Position numbers and translations under genes: made by a program. Shown piece after piece: positions 15,783 to 18,737 of a DNA stretch of 18,737 nt. Positions within the stretch are counted from its first letter, which is position 1. Each line of letters opens with the position of its first letter. Source of the DNA: Candidatus Nanohaloarchaea archaeon (GTDB lineage Archaea; EX4484-52; DAOVKX01); the NCBI GenBank assembly GCA_030631505.1, contig DAOVKX010000014.1:1-18737 (forward strand), in the 5' to 3' direction. The notes beneath the pieces are model-generated. The model was not told the DNA's origin. It ran no database searches and saw nothing but the letters and a program-made list of their open reading frames with translations.

Positions 15783-16219
15783 ATCTAACAACCCTTATTG
15801 CACTTTATGGTGTATTTTTATCTACAATTGCTATTGGATGGAAGATTTATAATAATTTTCAAGACAGACCTAAAATCAGAGTAATTGCTAAATTTGGATT
15901 TATGACTGGTGATAATTCAAAAAAGACTTCTTTATTTATTAAAGCAATAAATAAAGGAAGAAGACATGTAACTTTATCGTCAGTAGGAATAAGGTTAAAC
16001 AACAAACAAAACCTCATTAATATAAAAACTATAAGTCTTCCACATGAGTTAAACGAAGGGAAATCACATAGCGAATGGTTTGAATTAAAAGAGTTAAAAG
16101 ATAAAAATTGTTTATTTGCATGGTACAGAGATGAAACTGGAAAGCTATATAAAAGCAAATCAATAAGAAAAAAGATAGATAATTATTTTAATTCTAAGAA
16201 AAATAAAAACACAAATTAA
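15779..16219 (+). CDS. Membrane-anchored protein with a beta-rich domain, unknown
   Basis: 146 residues. Residues about 5-25 form one membrane helix (TLIALYGVFLSTIAIGWKIY), followed by a cytoplasm-like basic segment (NNFQDRPKIRV). Residues 35-125 form a beta-rich domain (FIKAINKGRRHVTLSSVGIRL, then LPHELNEGKSHSEWF and FAWYRDETGKLYKS), ending in a lysine-rich tail. I recall similar single-helix proteins annotated only as hypothetical in bacteria and archaea; no function is known to me. It overlaps the hsdS stop by four bases (ATGA), so it is translationally coupled to hsdS, and is followed by the basic 90-residue gene. Its place between hsdS and hsdM suggests an accessory role in the system or a passenger carried with it. 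Confidence 0.75.
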   Translation: MNLTTLIALYGVFLSTIAIGWKIYNNFQDRPKIRVIAKFGFMTGDNSKKTSLFIKAINKGRRHVTLSSVGIRLNNKQNLINIKTISLPHELNEGKSHSEWFELKELKDKNCLFAWYRDETGKLYKSKSIRKKIDNYFNSKKNKNTN

Positions 16220-16234
16220 GAGAGGGTTGGTGAA

Positions 16235-16507
16235 ATGAAACTTAGGGGTAGAAAATTTTTCAAAATAGGAAAGTTAAAAACAATGATTGCTGGAGGAATT
16301 TCTAGAAAAGCACAGCCATATGTTTATGCTGGTGCGAAATCTAAAACAGGTTTATCTGCTGGAGCATCAATTGGAACAAGAGGAAAGCAACTTTATACTA
16401 GTTATAATAAAAGAAGATATCAAGTGAGGGTAAAATATAATCTTACAACTCAAACAACAACCCCCCGTATAAGGCTATTCAACAAAAAGAAGAAGTATAG
16501 GCGATAA
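16235..16507 (+). CDS. Very basic 90-residue protein, unknown
   Basis: 90 residues with a large excess of Lys and Arg, especially at both ends (start MKLRGRKFFKIGKLK, end NKKKKYRR). The middle is a glycine/alanine/serine-rich, probably beta stretch (AGAKSKTGLSAGASIGTRGK, 31-50). No cysteine, signal peptide or membrane helix is clear. The charge suggests binding to nucleic acid or to acidic membrane surfaces. It lies 15 bases after the membrane-anchored gene, with a purine-rich GAGAGGG stretch before its ATG. The hsdM ATG follows its stop after only two bases. I do not recognise the family. Confidence 0.65.
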   Translation: MKLRGRKFFKIGKLKTMIAGGISRKAQPYVYAGAKSKTGLSAGASIGTRGKQLYTSYNKRRYQVRVKYNLTTQTTTPRIRLFNKKKKYRR

Positions 16508-16509
16508 CA

Positions 16510-17982
16510 ATGTTAGATGCAGAACTAAAATCAAAAATAAATTTGTTATGGAACAAATTCTGGAGCGGGGGAATTTCCAACCCGCTGCATGCAATAGAAC
16601 AGATGTCTTACTTAATCTTTATGAAACAGCTGGAAGATGAAGATGTTTCAAGAGAACAAAACGCTAAATTATTAGGAAACCAATTTGTTTCAATATTCCA
16701 GGGAAATGAAAACTGCAAATGGTCTGTCTGGACAGAATACCCGGCAGAACAGATGCTTGAGCATGTAAGGGACAACGTTTTTCCATTCCTGAGAAAACTC
16801 AATGGATGGGAAAACTCCATTTATTCAAAATACATGGAGCATTCCAGTTTTATGATTCCAACTGCCTCTTTGCTTGTGGAAGCAGTTAAAATCATCAATG
16901 ATATGCACATTAAAGAGCAGAACAGAGATACAAAAGGAGATATTTATGAATATTTACTGAGCCAGTTGCAGACAGCAGGAAAAAACGGGCAGTTCAGGAC
17001 TCCAAGACACATTATCAAGATGATGGTTGAGGTTCTGAATCCAAAATTCGGGGACAGAATCTGCGACCCTGCCTGCGGCACTGCTGGCTTTTTGATTTCT
17101 GCTTTTGAGCATATATTAAAGAAAAATACTTCAAAGGACTTAATTAAGGAAGGAAACCTGGCAGGTGATAAATTAAATGAAACTCAATGGAAAATTTTAA
17201 GAGACGATACATTATATGGTTATGATTTTGATTATGTAATGCTTAAAATTTCTTTGATGAACTTAATGATGCATGGCATCACTAATCCTAATGTTGAGCG
17301 AAAAGATACTCTTTCAAAAAGCTATGATGAATCAAATTGCTATGATGTAATCTTAGCCAATCCGCCGTTTAAAGGCAGTATTGACGAGTCAGACATAGGT
17401 GAAAATTTTAGAACAAAAACAAAGAAAACAGAATTATTGTTCCTGGAATTAATGTATAATCTATTAACTAATAGCGGAAAATGCGCTGTTATTGTCCCCG
17501 ATGGAGTTTTGTTTGGAAATTCAAAAGCACATAAAAAAATAAGGGAATTATTGCTCAAAAAATGCCGCCTTGATGCAATTATCTCAATGCCATCAGGAGT
17601 GTTTAAGCCATATGCAGGAGTTTCAACTGCAGTTTTATTCTTTACAAAAGGAGAGCCAACTAAAGAAGTCTGGTTTTATGATATGCAAAATGATGGCTTT
17701 AGTTTGGATGATAAAAGAACACCCCAGCCAGATAAGAGCGATATTCCCAATATAATTGAACAATTTAAGAAAAGAAATACAGATAGGCCAACAGATAGAA
17801 AGGGAAAATGTTTCTTCGTTCCAATAAAAGAAATCGAAGAAAACAATTACGATTTAAGTCTTTCTAAATATAAAGAGATAGAATATGAGGAAATAGAGTA
17901 TGAAAAGCCAACTGTAATTAAGAAAAAAATATTAGATTATGAGAATAAGATAATTGAAGCATTGGAAAAGTTGGAGATATAA
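16510..17982 (+). CDS. hsdM: Type I restriction-modification DNA adenine methylase (M) subunit
   Basis: 490 residues, normal for HsdM. The N-terminal helical HsdM_N domain is about 1-135. The catalytic domain begins with GQFRTPRHI (motif X, 160-168), followed by the S-adenosylmethionine-binding motif D186-PACGTAGF194. The catalytic N284-PPF287 (motif IV) defines an N6-adenine methylase. A C-terminal helical part (after about 440) should contact HsdS. With HsdS it forms the M2S methylase that protects host sites, and with HsdR the restriction complex. The gene is last in the packed operon, directly after the basic-protein gene, and ends 62 bases before the pyrophosphatase gene. Base composition looks closer to hsdR than to the AT-richer genes between them. 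Confidence 0.95.
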   Translation: MLDAELKSKINLLWNKFWSGGISNPLHAIEQMSYLIFMKQLEDEDVSREQNAKLLGNQFVSIFQGNENCKWSVWTEYPAEQMLEHVRDNVFPFLRKLNGWENSIYSKYMEHSSFMIPTASLLVEAVKIINDMHIKEQNRDTKGDIYEYLLSQLQTAGKNGQFRTPRHIIKMMVEVLNPKFGDRICDPACGTAGFLISAFEHILKKNTSKDLIKEGNLAGDKLNETQWKILRDDTLYGYDFDYVMLKISLMNLMMHGITNPNVERKDTLSKSYDESNCYDVILANPPFKGSIDESDIGENFRTKTKKTELLFLELMYNLLTNSGKCAVIVPDGVLFGNSKAHKKIRELLLKKCRLDAIISMPSGVFKPYAGVSTAVLFFTKGEPTKEVWFYDMQNDGFSLDDKRTPQPDKSDIPNIIEQFKKRNTDRPTDRKGKCFFVPIKEIEENNYDLSLSKYKEIEYEEIEYEKPTVIKKKILDYENKIIEALEKLEI

Positions 17983-18012
17983 TATCTCTTATTTCTTGAA
18001 ACCAAAACAAAA

Positions 18013-18021
18013 ATATAAAAA
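18013..18021 (+). promoter_or_regulatory. TATA-like box of the pyrophosphatase gene
   Basis: ATATAAAAA lies about 28 bases before ATG 18045, with no ribosome site before the ATG, again fitting a leaderless archaeal start. It makes the pyrophosphatase an independent unit rather than part of the hsdM operon. Confidence 0.45.
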
Positions 18022-18044
18022 GATAATCTTTACATAGTGATACC

Positions 18045-18737
18045 ATGGGAATAGAATTTATCGCCATAATCGGGGGGCTTGCCGCATTAATATTCGTTGG
18101 TTACTCAATTCTTAGGATTCTCAGGCATGAAACCGGCGACGAAAAAATGGTTGAAATCTCAGATGCCATCCACAAAGGTTCCATGACATTTCTGAAGCGG
18201 GAATACAAAACATTGCTCGTATTTGTAATCATCATGTCTCTTATATTGTTATTTGCGTTCCCGAAAGAAAGCCATCCTATAGAGACTACATTTGCATATC
18301 TTCTTGGAACTTTTGCCTCGGCTTTCGCGGGCTTTGTCGGGATGAACATCTCAACAAGGGCTAATGTGCGGACAACGCAGGCAGCCAAAAGCGGCCTGAA
18401 CAAAGCGCTTGGAATAGCATTTTCAAGCGGAGCGGTAATGGGCTTTTCAGTTGTCGGCGCTGCTCTCCTGAGTCTTGGTTTCTTATTTATCTTATTTAAT
18501 AATCTTGCGGATATGCCGCACATACTGCACGGCTTCGGCATGGGCGCAAGCTCTCTTGCGCTGTTCGCCAGAGTCGGCGGGGGAATATTTACAAAAGCCG
18601 CTGATGTAGGGGCTGACCTTGTCGGTAAAGTCGAGGCGGGAATTCCCGAAGACGACCCGAGAAATCCAGCTGTCATTGCTGATCTGGTAGGGGATAACGT
18701 CGGCGATTGCGCTGGCATGGCGGCTGATCTTTTTGAA
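18045..18737 (+). CDS. hppA: Membrane-bound ion-pumping pyrophosphatase, partial (N-terminal 231 residues)
   Basis: The first 231 codons are present; the gene runs off the right edge (full proteins are about 650-800 residues). It couples pyrophosphate hydrolysis to proton or sodium pumping across the cytoplasmic membrane. Membrane helices are visible at about 4-26, 55-72, 82-102, 120-152 and 160-176. The pyrophosphate/magnesium site is clear: GGGIFTKAADVGADLVGKVE (178-197) with D188 and D192, then PEDDPRNP and D213-x3-D217-x3-D221 followed by CAGMAADLFE. Position 214 is Leu where many members have Asn (IADNVGDNVGD). The residues deciding potassium dependence and the pumped ion lie beyond the window. 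The translation includes the segment just before the conserved core, and the ATG at 18045 gives a normal N-terminus. Confidence 0.95.
   Translation, partial: MGIEFIAIIGGLAALIFVGYSILRILRHETGDEKMVEISDAIHKGSMTFLKREYKTLLVFVIIMSLILLFAFPKESHPIETTFAYLLGTFASAFAGFVGMNISTRANVRTTQAAKSGLNKALGIAFSSGAVMGFSVVGAALLSLGFLFILFNNLADMPHILHGFGMGASSLALFARVGGGIFTKAADVGADLVGKVEAGIPEDDPRNPAVIADLVGDNVGDCAGMAADLFE

Noticed and set aside
9618..17982. Mobile-element boundaries (terminal inverted repeats, integrase, tRNA attachment site) around the restriction island
   Set aside because: No integrase, transposase, tRNA gene or matching direct repeats were found at the edges, so horizontal transfer is suggested only by gene content and composition.
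18681..18691. Leu214 in the pyrophosphatase motif where Asn is common (IADLVGDNVGD)
   Set aside because: All three aspartates are kept, and I recall the Leu variant in other members of the family, so this is probably ordinary subgroup variation rather than loss of function.

Overview
This AT-rich window looks archaeal. Several genes have a TATA-like box about 25-30 bases before the start codon and no Shine-Dalgarno sequence, as expected for leaderless archaeal transcripts. The largest gene encodes a 2005-residue secreted surface glycoprotein with a PGF-pre-PGF-type domain, dozens of N-glycosylation sequons and a C-terminal membrane anchor. The repeat style of that protein resembles what is seen in DPANN archaea such as Woesearchaeota and Pacearchaeota, but there is no rRNA or other marker to settle the lineage.

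Layout. Positions 1-1012 (minus strand) hold a two-gene nucleotidyltransferase/HEPN pair of toxin-antitoxin type; the HEPN gene runs off the left edge. Positions 1067-7473 (minus strand) hold the giant surface protein, preceded by a small membrane-anchored secreted protein. A 46-base divergent control region with a near-perfect 18-bp palindrome separates these from a phosphomannomutase/phosphoglucomutase (7520-8878, plus strand), whose product could feed sugar-nucleotide synthesis for glycosylation of surface proteins (inference). Positions 8970-9446 (minus strand) hold two small unknown genes that abut exactly: a four-cysteine protein and a two-helix membrane protein.

Positions 9618-17982 (plus strand) form a Type I restriction-modification island in an unusual order: hsdR, a ribbon-helix-helix-like regulator, an Mrr-type nuclease fused to TPR repeats, hsdS, a membrane-anchored protein, a very basic 90-residue protein, and hsdM. 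The genes from the regulator onward are tightly packed (gaps of 2-15 bases or a 4-base overlap) and look like one operon behind a promoter carrying an 8+8 bp inverted repeat, a plausible operator for the regulator. This island is the best candidate for an undescribed composite defence system: a Type I methylase and specificity module co-transcribed with a second nuclease and two small accessory proteins. The right edge (18045 onward) holds the start of a membrane-bound proton/sodium-pumping pyrophosphatase, cut by the window end.

No tRNA, rRNA, CRISPR array, insertion sequence or transposase was recognised.
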